The notes under the pieces: model-generated | The model's database searches: none | What the model was told of the DNA's origin: nothing | What the model saw: the letters and a program-made list of their open reading frames with translations, nothing else | Origin: Prochlorococcus sp. scB243_498I20 | GTDB taxonomy: Bacteria; Cyanobacteriota; Cyanobacteriia; PCC-6307; Cyanobiaceae | Direction: 5' to 3' | DNA: 64,000 bases | NCBI GenBank assembly: GCA_000635015.1 | Contig: JFMR01000049.1 | Span: forward strand, 18,538-82,537 | In this document: in pieces, positions 22,674 to 32,621 of the stretch | How positions within the stretch are numbered: the first letter of the stretch is position 1 | Layout of the letters: each line of letters opens with the position of its first letter | Program-made: the position numbers and the translations under genes

Positions 22674-23735
22674 ATGTTTGATTTAATAAAAAAAAATATA
22701 AATCTAAGAAGTGGAATTATATTGCTTTCTCTAGCTATATTTTTCGTTTTTATAACCAATTCCTTCAAGAAAAATAAGTCAAAAGATATTTCTGATTTTG
22801 TAGTTCAAGTTGAAAAAGGAATCCTCTCAGATTCAATTAATACTAGTGGTGAGGTAAAAGCAATAAGGACAAGCAATATTGGGCCTCGGAAGCAAGGCGT
22901 AATAAAAGAAATCAAAGTAGATGAGGGCGATCTTGTAAAAAAAGATCAGGTTTTAGCTTCTCTTGATGATGAAGACTTTATCTATAAAATTGAAGAACTT
23001 GAATTAAATGTAGAAAAACAAAAATCTGAATTTTTAAGAAGGGAATATTTATATCAAGAAGGCGCGGTAAGTAAAGAAGACTATGAAAGTTATAAAAATA
23101 ACTACAACATTAGTAGTGCAAAACTTAATGATGCAAAAGCTGAAAAAAGTTTCTATCTAATTAAAGCTCCTTATGGAGGAAAGATAACTGCAAAATATGC
23201 TGAAATAGGATCTTATGTCACACCAAGTACAAACTTAAGTTCAGACCCTAAAACCAAAAACTTTATTTTTGAACTATCAGAGGGCCTAGAAATTGTTGCT
23301 AAAGTTCCTGAGAGTGACATTGGCAGAATAAAAATAGGTCAAGAAGCCTCAGTAAGAATCGAGGCTTATCCCTCAAAAAAATATAGTGCCATAGTTAAAA
23401 AAATAGCTACAAGAGCTGTAAAAGATAATAATGTAACCTCATTCGAAGTAACTTTAAATTTTAAAGATATTTCTGGAGAAATTAAAATTGGAATGACTGC
23501 AGATCTTGAATTTAGAGTCGAAGGGAATGAAGAAAAAATCCTAGTACCAACAGTTTCTATTGTCACTGAAAAAGGTGAAAAAGGAATTTTGAAAGTTGAT
23601 AAAAACAATTCTCCCAAATTTGAAAAAATCGAAATTGGTATTAGTAGTGGAAATAAAACTTCAGTAATTGATGGATTAGAACCTGGAGAGCAAATCTTTA
23701 TTGATATTCCACCATGGGCTAAGAAGAGAAAATGA
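22674..23735 (+). CDS. HlyD/MacA-type membrane fusion (adaptor) protein
   Basis: A 353-residue periplasmic adaptor for tripartite efflux. An N-terminal anchor (about residues 11-30) is followed by a biotinyl-lipoyl-like half (GVIKEIKVDEGDLVKKDQVL), a short coiled-coil hairpin (residues 105-165), the second lipoyl half (KAPYGGKITAKYAEIGSYV), and beta-barrel and membrane-proximal domains. It needs an ABC or RND partner, but none is nearby. Its TGA overlaps the polA ATG, so it is coupled to DNA polymerase I. A TATAAT -10 lies at about 22612. Confidence 0.85.
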   Translation: MFDLIKKNINLRSGIILLSLAIFFVFITNSFKKNKSKDISDFVVQVEKGILSDSINTSGEVKAIRTSNIGPRKQGVIKEIKVDEGDLVKKDQVLASLDDEDFIYKIEELELNVEKQKSEFLRREYLYQEGAVSKEDYESYKNNYNISSAKLNDAKAEKSFYLIKAPYGGKITAKYAEIGSYVTPSTNLSSDPKTKNFIFELSEGLEIVAKVPESDIGRIKIGQEASVRIEAYPSKKYSAIVKKIATRAVKDNNVTSFEVTLNFKDISGEIKIGMTADLEFRVEGNEEKILVPTVSIVTEKGEKGILKVDKNNSPKFEKIEIGISSGNKTSVIDGLEPGEQIFIDIPPWAKKRK

Positions 23736-26662
23736 GTTTAAAATCTGAAAACTCTAAAAAACCAATTTTACTTTTAGTCGATGGCCACTCACTTGCTTTT
23801 AGAAGCTTCTATGCATTTAGCAAAGGGATTGATGGAGGTTTAACTACCAAAGACGGATTTCCAACAAGTGTCACTTATGGATTTCTAAAAAGCCTTCTGG
23901 ATAATTGTAAAAATATTAGTCCTGAGGGTGTTTGTATTACTTTTGATACCGAAAAACCTACTTTCAGACATGAATTAGATCCAAATTATAAGGCCAATAG
24001 AGATGTAGCACCAGATGTTTTTTTTCAGGATATTGAACAACTAGAAATCATTTTAGAAGAAAGCCTTAATTTACCAATTTTTAAATCTCCAGGATACGAA
24101 GCAGATGATCTCCTAGGCACAATTGCAAATGATGCTTCTTCTAAAGGATGGTGCGTGAATATTCTTTCTGGAGATAGGGACTTATTTCAATTAGTAGATG
24201 ATCAAAAAGATATTTATGTACTTTATATGGGTGGTGGTCCATATGCGAAAAGTGGAAATCCAACTCTTATGAATGAAAATGGAGTAAAAGAAAAATTAGG
24301 TGTTGCGCCAGAAAGAGTAGTTGATCTCAAAGCCCTAACTGGTGATAGTTCTGATAATATTCCAGGTATTAAAGGAGTAGGGCCAAAAACTGCAATTAAT
24401 CTACTAAAAGAGAACGATACGCTTGATGGAATCTATCAGGCTTTGGACAAGATTCAGCAGAACAACGATAAGAAATATAAAGGATTCATCAAAGGTTCAG
24501 TTATAGAAAAGCTCAGAAACGATAAACATAATGCTTTTCTTTCCAGGGATTTAGCAAAAATAAATACTGAGGTGCCTTTAATTTTAAGTAACGGTTATGA
24601 ATTAAAAAATATAAATCAAGAACTACTTTCAGAGTCACTGAAAAAATTAGAACTATCAACACTACTTAGACAAATTGATATTTTCAATTCAACTTTCAGC
24701 AAAGGTGGTTTTGACAAAAATAATGTAGCTAAAGAGGAGGAGAAGTCACCAAAAGTCGCAGGCAATAATGAATTAGAAAATAGTGAAAATAAAATCCCTA
24801 AAATCAACGTAACTGTTGTAAATGATTTCGAATTACTTGACAAATTAATTCAAAGATTAGACAAGACTAATCAAATAGTTTCTTTAGATACAGAGACCAA
24901 TAGTTTGAATCCAATCGATGCGGAACTTGTTGGGATAGGGTTATGTCTTGGAGAAGAAAATGATGATTTATTTTATATACCTCTTGGTCATCAAACAAAA
25001 AAGGAGACCCCCAATCAATTATCAATTGAAGATGTTTTCTCAAAGCTTAGAAATTGGATAGAAGATCCAAAAAAAGAAAAGGCACTCCAAAATTCTAAAT
25101 TTGATAGACAAATATTTTTTAATCATGGACTTGATCTTAAAGGCGTAACCTTTGACACCTTGTTAGCAGACTACCTTCTCAATAATCAGGAGAAACATGG
25201 GTTAAGTGAAATTAGTTTTAGATTATTTGGATTTAAGCCTCCTTCATTTAAGGAGACAGTTGGAAAAAATAAAGACTTTTCATTTGTTGATATTGATGAA
25301 GCAAGTATTTACTGCGGTTATGATGTTTTTCTAACTTTTAAGATTGTCAAAATTTTTAAAGAAAGTTTTTCAAAGGAAAAAGATGAATTAATCAAATTGT
25401 TCGAAGAAATCGAGCTCCCTTTAGAGCCGGTATTGTCCCAAATGGAAATAAATGGCATAACCATCGACATCCCTTATTTGGATAAACTCTCAAAAGAATT
25501 AAAAAGTACCTTAGAAGATATTGAAAGTAAAGTTTATGAGTTAGCAGATGAGAGTTTCAATCTATCTTCACCAAAACAACTTGGTGAGATCTTGTTTGAA
25601 AAATTAAATTTGGATAAGAAAAAATCACGGAAGACAAAAACAGGATGGAGCACAGATGCAGTAGTTCTGGAAAGATTAGTCGACGAACATGAAATAATCC
25701 AATATTTAATAAAACATAGAACTCTTAGCAAATTACTTAGCACCTATATTGATGCTCTTCCAAATCTTATTAACGAAAAGACAGGCAGAGTTCATACAAA
25801 CTTTAATCAAGCTGCTACAGCGACTGGGAGACTAAGTAGTAGCAATCCTAATCTTCAAAATATCCCTATTAGGACTGAATTTAGTAGGAGAATCAGAAAA
25901 GCATTCTTGCCTGAAAAAAATTGGAAACTTTTATCAGCTGATTATTCTCAGATCGAATTAAGAATACTCGCTCACTTAGCGGATGAAGAAATACTAATAA
26001 ATGCATTTCATAAAAATGATGACATTCATTCTTTGACTGCAAGATTAATTTTTGAGAAAGAAGAAATTTCTTCTGATGAGAGGAGAGTTGGGAAAACAAT
26101 AAATTTCGGAGTTATCTATGGTATGGGAATTAAAAAGTTTGCACGTTCTACAGGAGTAAGTACTCCAGAAGCAAAAGAATTCCTAATAAAATATAAAGAA
26201 AGATATTCAAAAATTTTCAAATTTCTTGAACTTCAAGAAAGGCTTGCCTTGTCAAAAGGTTATGTAAAAACAATTTTTGGTAGAAAGAGAGAATTTAAGT
26301 TTGATAAAAATGGACTAGGAAGACTAATTGGAAAAGATCCTTACGAAATTGACTTGCAATCCGCAAGAAGAGCTGGCATGGAAGCACAGTCACTAAGAGC
26401 TGCAGCCAATGCCCCAATTCAGGGTTCAAGTGCAGATATTATTAAAATTGCAATGGTTCAACTAAATAAAAAATTCATAGAAATGAATGTTCCAGCAAAA
26501 ATGCTTTTACAAGTACATGATGAATTATTGTTTGAAGTTGAACCAGATTCTTTGGATATTACTACGAAATTAGTAAAGAAGACTATGGAAGATTGTGTAA
26601 AATTAAATGTGCCTCTTTTAGTTGATATTGGAATTGGAGACAATTGGATGGAGACAAAATAA
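23732..26662 (+). CDS. polA: DNA polymerase I
   Basis: A 976-residue repair and replication polymerase. The N-terminal 5'-3' exonuclease domain (residues 1-300) has GYEADDLLGT and GDSSDNIPGI. The 3'-5' exonuclease domain keeps DTET (about residue 386), NSKFD and YCGYD, so proofreading should be active. The polymerase domain has motif A DYSQIELR (about 737), motif B RRVGKTINFGVIYG and motif C QVHDE (about 928). It starts at ATG overlapping the adaptor gene stop and is followed 24 bases later by cysS, forming an operon. Confidence 0.97.
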   Translation: MSLKSENSKKPILLLVDGHSLAFRSFYAFSKGIDGGLTTKDGFPTSVTYGFLKSLLDNCKNISPEGVCITFDTEKPTFRHELDPNYKANRDVAPDVFFQDIEQLEIILEESLNLPIFKSPGYEADDLLGTIANDASSKGWCVNILSGDRDLFQLVDDQKDIYVLYMGGGPYAKSGNPTLMNENGVKEKLGVAPERVVDLKALTGDSSDNIPGIKGVGPKTAINLLKENDTLDGIYQALDKIQQNNDKKYKGFIKGSVIEKLRNDKHNAFLSRDLAKINTEVPLILSNGYELKNINQELLSESLKKLELSTLLRQIDIFNSTFSKGGFDKNNVAKEEEKSPKVAGNNELENSENKIPKINVTVVNDFELLDKLIQRLDKTNQIVSLDTETNSLNPIDAELVGIGLCLGEENDDLFYIPLGHQTKKETPNQLSIEDVFSKLRNWIEDPKKEKALQNSKFDRQIFFNHGLDLKGVTFDTLLADYLLNNQEKHGLSEISFRLFGFKPPSFKETVGKNKDFSFVDIDEASIYCGYDVFLTFKIVKIFKESFSKEKDELIKLFEEIELPLEPVLSQMEINGITIDIPYLDKLSKELKSTLEDIESKVYELADESFNLSSPKQLGEILFEKLNLDKKKSRKTKTGWSTDAVVLERLVDEHEIIQYLIKHRTLSKLLSTYIDALPNLINEKTGRVHTNFNQAATATGRLSSSNPNLQNIPIRTEFSRRIRKAFLPEKNWKLLSADYSQIELRILAHLADEEILINAFHKNDDIHSLTARLIFEKEEISSDERRVGKTINFGVIYGMGIKKFARSTGVSTPEAKEFLIKYKERYSKIFKFLELQERLALSKGYVKTIFGRKREFKFDKNGLGRLIGKDPYEIDLQSARRAGMEAQSLRAAANAPIQGSSADIIKIAMVQLNKKFIEMNVPAKMLLQVHDELLFEVEPDSLDITTKLVKKTMEDCVKLNVPLLVDIGIGDNWMETK

Positions 26663-26686
26663 ACCTTATGAAATACTTATTTTAAG

Positions 26687-28156
26687 ATGATCAAACTTTT
26701 TAATACTTTAAGCAAAAAAGTTGAGGTTTTTAAGCCTATTGATGATGTAGTAAAAATTTATTGTTGTGGGGTAACTGTTTATGATTTATGTCATCTTGGT
26801 CATGCCAGAAGTTATATCGCTTGGGATGTATTGAGAAGATTTTTAATTTACAGTGATTTCAAAGTGAAGTATGTTCAAAATTTTACAGATATTGATGACA
26901 AGATCTTAAAAAGAGCGAAAGAAGAAAGCAGTTCAATGAAGGAAGTTTCTGAAAAGAATATCGTTGAATTTCATAAAGATATGGATTCTTTAGGGATAAT
27001 GCGTCCGGATAGCATGCCCAGAGCAACGAATCATATATGCAATATCTGCTCCTTCATAACAATCCTTGAGGACAAAGGTTTTGCATACTCTAGGGATGGA
27101 GACGTTTATTATTCTGTTTTCAAAAATAAAAATTATGGAAAGCTAAGTAATCAAAATTTACATGAACAAAATATCAATCAGCAAGGAAGAATGGAAAATG
27201 AGGAAAATAGTAAAAAACTTAATCCGCAAGATTTTGCGCTATGGAAAAAAGCTAAAAATGATGAACCATTTTTTGATTCGCCATGGGGTAAAGGTAGGCC
27301 AGGATGGCATATTGAATGTTCGGCGATGGTTAAAGATGAATTAGGAGATACTATCGATATCCATTTAGGTGGTTCTGATTTAATTTTTCCTCATCATGAG
27401 AATGAAATCGCCCAATCAGAAGCAGCTAATGGCAAAAAGCTAGCGAACTATTGGTTACACAATGGGATGGTCAATGTAAATGGACAAAAAATGAGTAAAT
27501 CCCTTAAAAATTTTAAAACTATCAGAGAGCTAATTAAGTCAGGTGTAAGCCCTATGACTTTGCGATATTTTGTTATGACTGTGAATTATAGAAAACCACT
27601 TGATTTTACTGAAGATGCTTTAAGGAGTGCTTCAGAAGCTTGGAAAAATATTAATGTAGCCCTTTCTTTTATGGAACTTACAAAAGGTGTTTTTAGATCT
27701 ATTGATAAAGATGAATCTATCGAAGAAGAATATAAAGAGAAAATAAGTTTTGAATTATCTCAAAAAAAGCTTAAATTTTCTGAGGCCCTAGGAAATGACC
27801 TCAATACAGCAGGTGCTATTGCAATTATTTACGATTTAGCGAAACCATTAAAAAACTTTTTAAACCAATTTCAAAGGGTTGAAGGTTTTAAAATAGACCA
27901 AAATGAAAAATTCTTTCTACTTGAGAATTTTAAAACTCTTGCAAAGTTGACTGAGGTAATTGGTCTTAAAAAAGAAGTTTTAGTAAAAGAAAGTAAAATA
28001 ACAGAAGAAGAAATTTCATCTCTTATTAATGAAAGATTGAAAGCAAAAATGGAAAAGAATTATGCGAAGGCCGATGAAATAAGAAATTTGTTAAAAGAAA
28101 AAGGTATTGAACTTATTGATCAATCAAAGGAAATAACAACATGGATAAGGGTCTAA
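26687..28156 (+). CDS. cysS: Cysteinyl-tRNA synthetase
   Basis: A 489-residue class I aminoacyl-tRNA synthetase that charges tRNA-Cys. It has the zinc-site Cys in CCGVTVYD, the HIGH-type motif HLGHAR (about residue 36), WHIECSAM, HHENEIAQ, and KMSKS (about residue 268). The C-terminal anticodon-binding domain ends with YAKADEIRNLLKEKGIEL. Length and order are standard. Third gene of the adaptor-polA-cysS unit. Confidence 0.97.
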   Translation: MIKLFNTLSKKVEVFKPIDDVVKIYCCGVTVYDLCHLGHARSYIAWDVLRRFLIYSDFKVKYVQNFTDIDDKILKRAKEESSSMKEVSEKNIVEFHKDMDSLGIMRPDSMPRATNHICNICSFITILEDKGFAYSRDGDVYYSVFKNKNYGKLSNQNLHEQNINQQGRMENEENSKKLNPQDFALWKKAKNDEPFFDSPWGKGRPGWHIECSAMVKDELGDTIDIHLGGSDLIFPHHENEIAQSEAANGKKLANYWLHNGMVNVNGQKMSKSLKNFKTIRELIKSGVSPMTLRYFVMTVNYRKPLDFTEDALRSASEAWKNINVALSFMELTKGVFRSIDKDESIEEEYKEKISFELSQKKLKFSEALGNDLNTAGAIAIIYDLAKPLKNFLNQFQRVEGFKIDQNEKFFLLENFKTLAKLTEVIGLKKEVLVKESKITEEEISSLINERLKAKMEKNYAKADEIRNLLKEKGIELIDQSKEITTWIRV

Positions 28157-28238
28157 ATTTTAAGAAAAAAACCAATTTGAAATTTTTGTTTTTTAAATAC
28201 ACCTTTAAATGGGAAGATATTAGAAATATCAGAGAAAA

Positions 28239-29468
28239 TTGAAATACATTACTGTGCTCGGTTCTACTGGTTCAATAGGGACTCAAACTCTCGAAATTGC
28301 TAGTGAGCAGCCTGATAAGTTTAAAGCCGTAGCTCTTTCTGCAGGAAGAAATATTAATTTATTAACTGAACAAGTTAAAACACATACACCAGAGGTAGTT
28401 GCAATTGAGGATGAAAGCCTTATAGAAGATTTAAAAGATAATATTAATAACTTAGATTTGAATGATTCTCCCTTAATTTTAGGTGGAAAGCAGGGGATTA
28501 ACGCAGTTGCAGCATGGGATAAGGCAGATACTGTGGTAACAGGGATAGTAGGCTGTGCAGGCTTAATTCCAACAATGTCAGCAATTAATGCGGGGAAAAA
28601 TATTGCACTTGCTAACAAAGAAACTTTAATTGCGGCAGGACCAATTGTTATTCCTGCATTAAAGAAAAATAATAGTAGTCTTTTACCTGCAGATTCAGAA
28701 CACTCTGCTATCTTTCAATGTTTACAAGGATTACCTAATTATGAAAATGCAGATTTTTCAACAGGAGAGATGCCTAAAGGTTTAAAAGCCATACACTTAA
28801 CAGCTTCTGGTGGTGCTTTCAGAGATTGGGCCGTTGAGGATTTAAAGCATGTCACAGTGGAAGATGCGACTTCACATCCTAATTGGGATATGGGAAAAAA
28901 AATAACTGTAGATTCTGCAACTCTTATGAATAAAGGATTAGAAGTTATAGAAGCTCATTATTTATTTGGGACCTCTTACGAAAATATCGAAATAGTTATT
29001 CACCCTCAAAGTATTATTCATTCAATGATTGAGATGGAGGATTCTTCAGTATTAGCTCAATTAGGTTGGCCAGATATGAAGCTACCTATTTTATATGCGA
29101 TGAGTTGGCCTGAAAGATTTAAAACAAATTGGAAAAGATTAAACCTAAGTGAAATTGGAAAATTAACTTTTAAAGAGCCAGACGAGTTTAAATATCCATG
29201 TATGGGACTTGCCTATGCCGCAGGAAAATCTTCTGGAACTATGCCTGCAGTCTTAAATGCTGCTAATGAAATGGCTGTTGAGCAATTCCTAAAAGAAAAA
29301 ATTTCTTTTCAAGAAATTCCAACATTTATAAGTAAAGCTTGTGAATCACATATGAAGAATTTGAATTTGAGTCCAGAATTAGAAGATATTCTTGAAGTAG
29401 ACAATTGGGCCAGACTTTTTGTTAAGCAAGAAATTAAAAAAGGGAAAAAATACGTAAGTATTGGATAA
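28239..29468 (+). CDS. dxr: 1-deoxy-D-xylulose-5-phosphate reductoisomerase
   Basis: A 409-residue NADPH-dependent enzyme that converts DXP to MEP, the committed step of the plastid-type isoprenoid pathway that feeds carotenoid and chlorophyll side-chain synthesis. GSTGSIG (residues 8-14) binds [26 protein letters not shown] and LTASGGAF form the active site and metal site. Translation begins at TTG, fixed by the conserved start [11 protein letters not shown]. The next gene starts two bases after the stop. Confidence 0.96.
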   Translation: MKYITVLGSTGSIGTQTLEIASEQPDKFKAVALSAGRNINLLTEQVKTHTPEVVAIEDESLIEDLKDNINNLDLNDSPLILGGKQGINAVAAWDKADTVVTGIVGCAGLIPTMSAINAGKNIALANKETLIAAGPIVIPALKKNNSSLLPADSEHSAIFQCLQGLPNYENADFSTGEMPKGLKAIHLTASGGAFRDWAVEDLKHVTVEDATSHPNWDMGKKITVDSATLMNKGLEVIEAHYLFGTSYENIEIVIHPQSIIHSMIEMEDSSVLAQLGWPDMKLPILYAMSWPERFKTNWKRLNLSEIGKLTFKEPDEFKYPCMGLAYAAGKSSGTMPAVLNAANEMAVEQFLKEKISFQEIPTFISKACESHMKNLNLSPELEDILEVDNWARLFVKQEIKKGKKYVSIG

Positions 29469-29470
29469 AA

Positions 29471-29815
29471 GTGAATATTAAAAAGCATCTTCTACTTTGC
29501 GCAACACCTACAAAACAGAAATGCTTTAAAGGCAATGAAGGACAAAAAACATGGGAATGTCTGAAAAAGACTTTAAAAAAATTTGAGAATGATCCCTCTA
29601 CAAAAAACGTTCATATATTAAGATCAAAAGCTGACTGTTTAAGGGTATGTAAGAACGGCCCAATTCTTCTTATTTGGCCTGATGGTATTTGGTATGAAAA
29701 AGTTTCTCCAGAAAAAATTTCAGAAATTTTTACCTCACATATTATTAACGGTAAGCCAATAGAAAAATGGATTTTTAAAAAAACACCATTTTCAAATAGT
29801 CCTACATACTCATAA
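29471..29815 (+). CDS. Thioredoxin-like [2Fe-2S] ferredoxin
   Basis: A 114-residue protein of the thioredoxin-fold ferredoxin family. Cluster ligands are Cys10 and Cys18 (LLLCATPTKQKCF) and Cys56 and Cys60 (DCLRVCKNGP). The IWPDGIWYEKVSPEKI segment is typical of the cyanobacterial type. It probably carries electrons; the partner is unknown. It starts at GTG two bases after dxr, so is likely co-transcribed with it. Its end overlaps the convergent hydrolase gene by 14 bases. Confidence 0.88.
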   Translation: MNIKKHLLLCATPTKQKCFKGNEGQKTWECLKKTLKKFENDPSTKNVHILRSKADCLRVCKNGPILLIWPDGIWYEKVSPEKISEIFTSHIINGKPIEKWIFKKTPFSNSPTYS

Positions 29816-30887
29816 ACCAGTTCTTTACGACTTCGTCTGACCAGCAACCATTAATCGAATGAAAACCATTATGACCTCCTTTTTCAGTTATTAAAATAGT
29901 AAATTTATCAATAGATTCTTTTCTTAAATTCAAAGTATCCTTATATGGAACCCAGGGATCATCCTTTGCATGAATAAAAAGCATTGGAGGTAATTTTTTT
30001 ATTGAGTTTTGGATTCTAAATATTGGAGAAGCTTTAATATAATAATCCTCTAAAGAATTAAATCCCCAACTAGGAGCTGTAAATTTCTGATCAAATTCTC
30101 TTATACTTTTTAAATTTCTAATTTTTATTCTTAATTTCTCGTTATCAAGGAGTTTGCCTTCATCATTAAATCCATCCCATAACTGATTTTTTAAGCGGTG
30201 AAGTAACCATTTTTGGTAGATAGAATTTCTAGGTTTTTCAATACAGAGACTGCATGAAGATAAATCTAAAGGGGTACTCACGCAGGCAAGGCCATCTAAA
30301 AGTTTTTCTCCTTTGTTTTTATCGTAATCTAAGCAGGCATTTAAAAGAATTGTTCCGCCTAAAGATAATCCAACTCCGTAAATTGGAAGATTATTCATCT
30401 TAATGAGCTTTTTAAATTCTAAGTTAATGAATTTTTTAAAATAATTAATTGCTGAAATAACATCACTGGAGCATCTAGCACAATAATTTCCTTTAGCTAA
30501 ATATCTCGCAGAACCAGATCCTCTTAGATTTAATTTAAGAACTCCAAAACCATTATTTGCTAATTTCCTAGATATTCTTCTTAAACCAAAACGTTTAGTT
30601 GAGCCCCCTAAACCATGAGTAACGATTACAAAACCCCTAAGTGAGTTTAAGTTTTCAGGTAATTCTAAAAAACCTAAAAGATAATCACATTCAAATTTTT
30701 TAGAAAGAATTTTGTTAATCGGAAAGAATATTTTTTTATTTTTCTTTGATTTACCAAAATCAATAACAAAAGTATCTCTCAAAGTTTGTAAGTCGCCACC
30801 TATCCAAGGTAAGACTTCTCGAAATGGCTTATTTTTTACGTAATCTGAAAAACTAAAAGATATGCTATTATTTTTCCCCAACTCCAA
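29802..30887 (-). CDS. Alpha/beta hydrolase, YheT-like
   Basis: A 361-residue hydrolase. The oxyanion region is THGLGGST, the nucleophile elbow GVGLSLGG (Ser in G-x-S-x-G form), and the acid/His part LFIHAKDDPWVP and GGHNGF complete the triad. The LNLRGSGSA segment and length match the YheT (esterase-like, membrane-lipid or acyl) family. Its start overlaps the end of pntB by 20 bases, so it is translated from the pnt transcript. The substrate is unknown. Confidence 0.85.
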   Translation of the reverse strand: MELGKNNSISFSFSDYVKNKPFREVLPWIGGDLQTLRDTFVIDFGKSKKNKKIFFPINKILSKKFECDYLLGFLELPENLNSLRGFVIVTHGLGGSTKRFGLRRISRKLANNGFGVLKLNLRGSGSARYLAKGNYCARCSSDVISAINYFKKFINLEFKKLIKMNNLPIYGVGLSLGGTILLNACLDYDKNKGEKLLDGLACVSTPLDLSSCSLCIEKPRNSIYQKWLLHRLKNQLWDGFNDEGKLLDNEKLRIKIRNLKSIREFDQKFTAPSWGFNSLEDYYIKASPIFRIQNSIKKLPPMLFIHAKDDPWVPYKDTLNLRKESIDKFTILITEKGGHNGFHSINGCWSDEVVKNWFMSM

Positions 30888-32307
30888 GATCCTTTAATTC
30901 TCCAATCAAATCATTCAGTACCTTTTTTGCATCCCCAAAGACCATTGAGGTATTTGGCAGATCAAATAAATCATTTTTTATTCCGGAGTAACCTGCACTC
31001 ATACCACGTTTAATTACAAATACCGTTCTTGCTTCCTGCACATCAAGAACTGGCATGCCATATAAAGGAGAAGAGCTATCATTTTTAGCTTGAGGATTAA
31101 CCACATCATTTGCTCCTAAAACTAAAACAACATCCGTTGCTGGAAAATCAGGATTTACAACGTCCATCTCTTTAAGTTGTTCGTAAGGAACATCTGCTTC
31201 TGCTAAAAGTACATTCATATGTCCAGGCATCCTCCCTGCTACAGGATGAATTGCGTAAACAACTTCAATACCATTTTGCTCTAGTTTTTTTGTCACTTCC
31301 CTTAAAGTATGTTGAGCTTGAGCTACTGCCAGACCATAACCAGGAACAATAATTACCTTGTTGGCTGCCTCTAAAGTCAATGCGCATTCTTCAACACTGC
31401 AAGAAGTTATATTTGTATATTCTCCTGAACCAGAAGAGGATGTACTTTGTGCCGATAAAGATCCTCCAAAAAGAACTGAGACCAATGATCTATTCATACC
31501 CTTGCACATTACTTGAGTAAGTATTAAGCCTGCTGCTCCAACCATTGCGCCTGCTACTATCAAAAGCTGACTATCTACAACGAAACCTGCTGCTGCTGCT
31601 GCAATCCCTGAATAGCTATTTAATAAAGATATAACGACTGGCATATCAGCTCCACCAATTGGCAAAGTAACTCCAATACCTAATAAAGAAGAAACTATAA
31701 CTAAAAGCCAAATAGAACTTGTATTGCCTTTTATCAAATCAAAAAAGGCTATCAAGGAAGCAACTGCAAAAACAATATTTACAAAATGTCTAACTTTGCT
31801 CTGAGTCCATCCTGGAGTTGACAGCCAACCCTGTAACTTTGCCATCGCCACAATTGAACCTGTGAAAGTAATGGCACCAACAAATATAGAAACAGATATT
31901 GAAATTTCGTTAATCAGTGACTTAAAAAAATCAAAATTTTCTTGGCCACCAGATATAGGAAAAATAGCTACTCCTAAGGCCACTAAAAGTGATGACATTC
32001 CTCCACAACCATTGAACAATGCCACTGTTTCAGGCATAGAAGTCATAGGTACTTTTTTTGCAAGAATTGCTCCGAATAAACTACCTAAGATTGATCCAAT
32101 TATTATCCAAATCCAAGACTGAATAGCAATTCCAGAAGTGCCTAAATAATAAGAAAGTAATCCTACTACTGAAAGCGACATTGCAAATGCAGCTAATCTA
32201 TTGGCATCCCTTGCTGATTTTACTTTTGACAATCCTTTTATTCCTAAAGCCAGTAAAAGTACAGCTAGAAGGTCAATAACGAATTTAATGATTACAGGTA
32301 GATTCAT
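30868..32307 (-). CDS. pntB: NAD(P) transhydrogenase subunit beta
   Basis: A 479-residue subunit with about eight transmembrane helices (proton channel, domain II) and a C-terminal NADP(H)-binding domain III with VPGYGLAVAQAQ, PVAGRMPGHMNVLLAEA and VVLVLGANDVVNP. The enzyme couples proton flow to hydride transfer from NADH to NADP+. The three pnt genes are consecutive on this strand. Confidence 0.97.
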   Translation of the reverse strand: MNLPVIIKFVIDLLAVLLLALGIKGLSKVKSARDANRLAAFAMSLSVVGLLSYYLGTSGIAIQSWIWIIIGSILGSLFGAILAKKVPMTSMPETVALFNGCGGMSSLLVALGVAIFPISGGQENFDFFKSLINEISISVSIFVGAITFTGSIVAMAKLQGWLSTPGWTQSKVRHFVNIVFAVASLIAFFDLIKGNTSSIWLLVIVSSLLGIGVTLPIGGADMPVVISLLNSYSGIAAAAAGFVVDSQLLIVAGAMVGAAGLILTQVMCKGMNRSLVSVLFGGSLSAQSTSSSGSGEYTNITSCSVEECALTLEAANKVIIVPGYGLAVAQAQHTLREVTKKLEQNGIEVVYAIHPVAGRMPGHMNVLLAEADVPYEQLKEMDVVNPDFPATDVVLVLGANDVVNPQAKNDSSSPLYGMPVLDVQEARTVFVIKRGMSAGYSGIKNDLFDLPNTSMVFGDAKKVLNDLIGELKDLGVGEK

Positions 32308-32315
32308 GTTAAAAA

Positions 32316-32609
32316 TTACTTCTTATTTGATGGTTTACGACTAAACATCGCGAGCATTCGATCAGTTACAAAGAAACCGCCTACAACGTTGAAAAGAGCA
32401 AATCCAAGAGAAACTGAACCAATGATTAAAAGTGGTACATTACCTTCTGCTTTTACAATTAAAGTCAAGGCAGCAAGCATTGTTATTCCTGAAATTGCAT
32501 TTGCTCCACTCATTAGAGGTGTGTGAAGAGTAGGAGGAACTTTTCCAATTAATTCGAGACCTAATAAACTACCTAGTAAAAGAACCCAAAGAAGACTTAT
32601 AAAAGACAT
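32316..32609 (-). CDS. pntA2: NAD(P) transhydrogenase subunit alpha, membrane part
   Basis: A 97-residue membrane subunit with three to four helices (IGKVPPTLHTPLMSGANAISG is its conserved helix-turn). In this three-gene arrangement, the alpha polypeptide is split into a soluble NAD(H) domain and this membrane domain. It lies eight bases before pntB. Confidence 0.93.
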   Translation of the reverse strand: MSFISLLWVLLLGSLLGLELIGKVPPTLHTPLMSGANAISGITMLAALTLIVKAEGNVPLLIIGSVSLGFALFNVVGGFFVTDRMLAMFSRKPSNKK

Positions 32610-32621
32610 GATTTTAAAACC

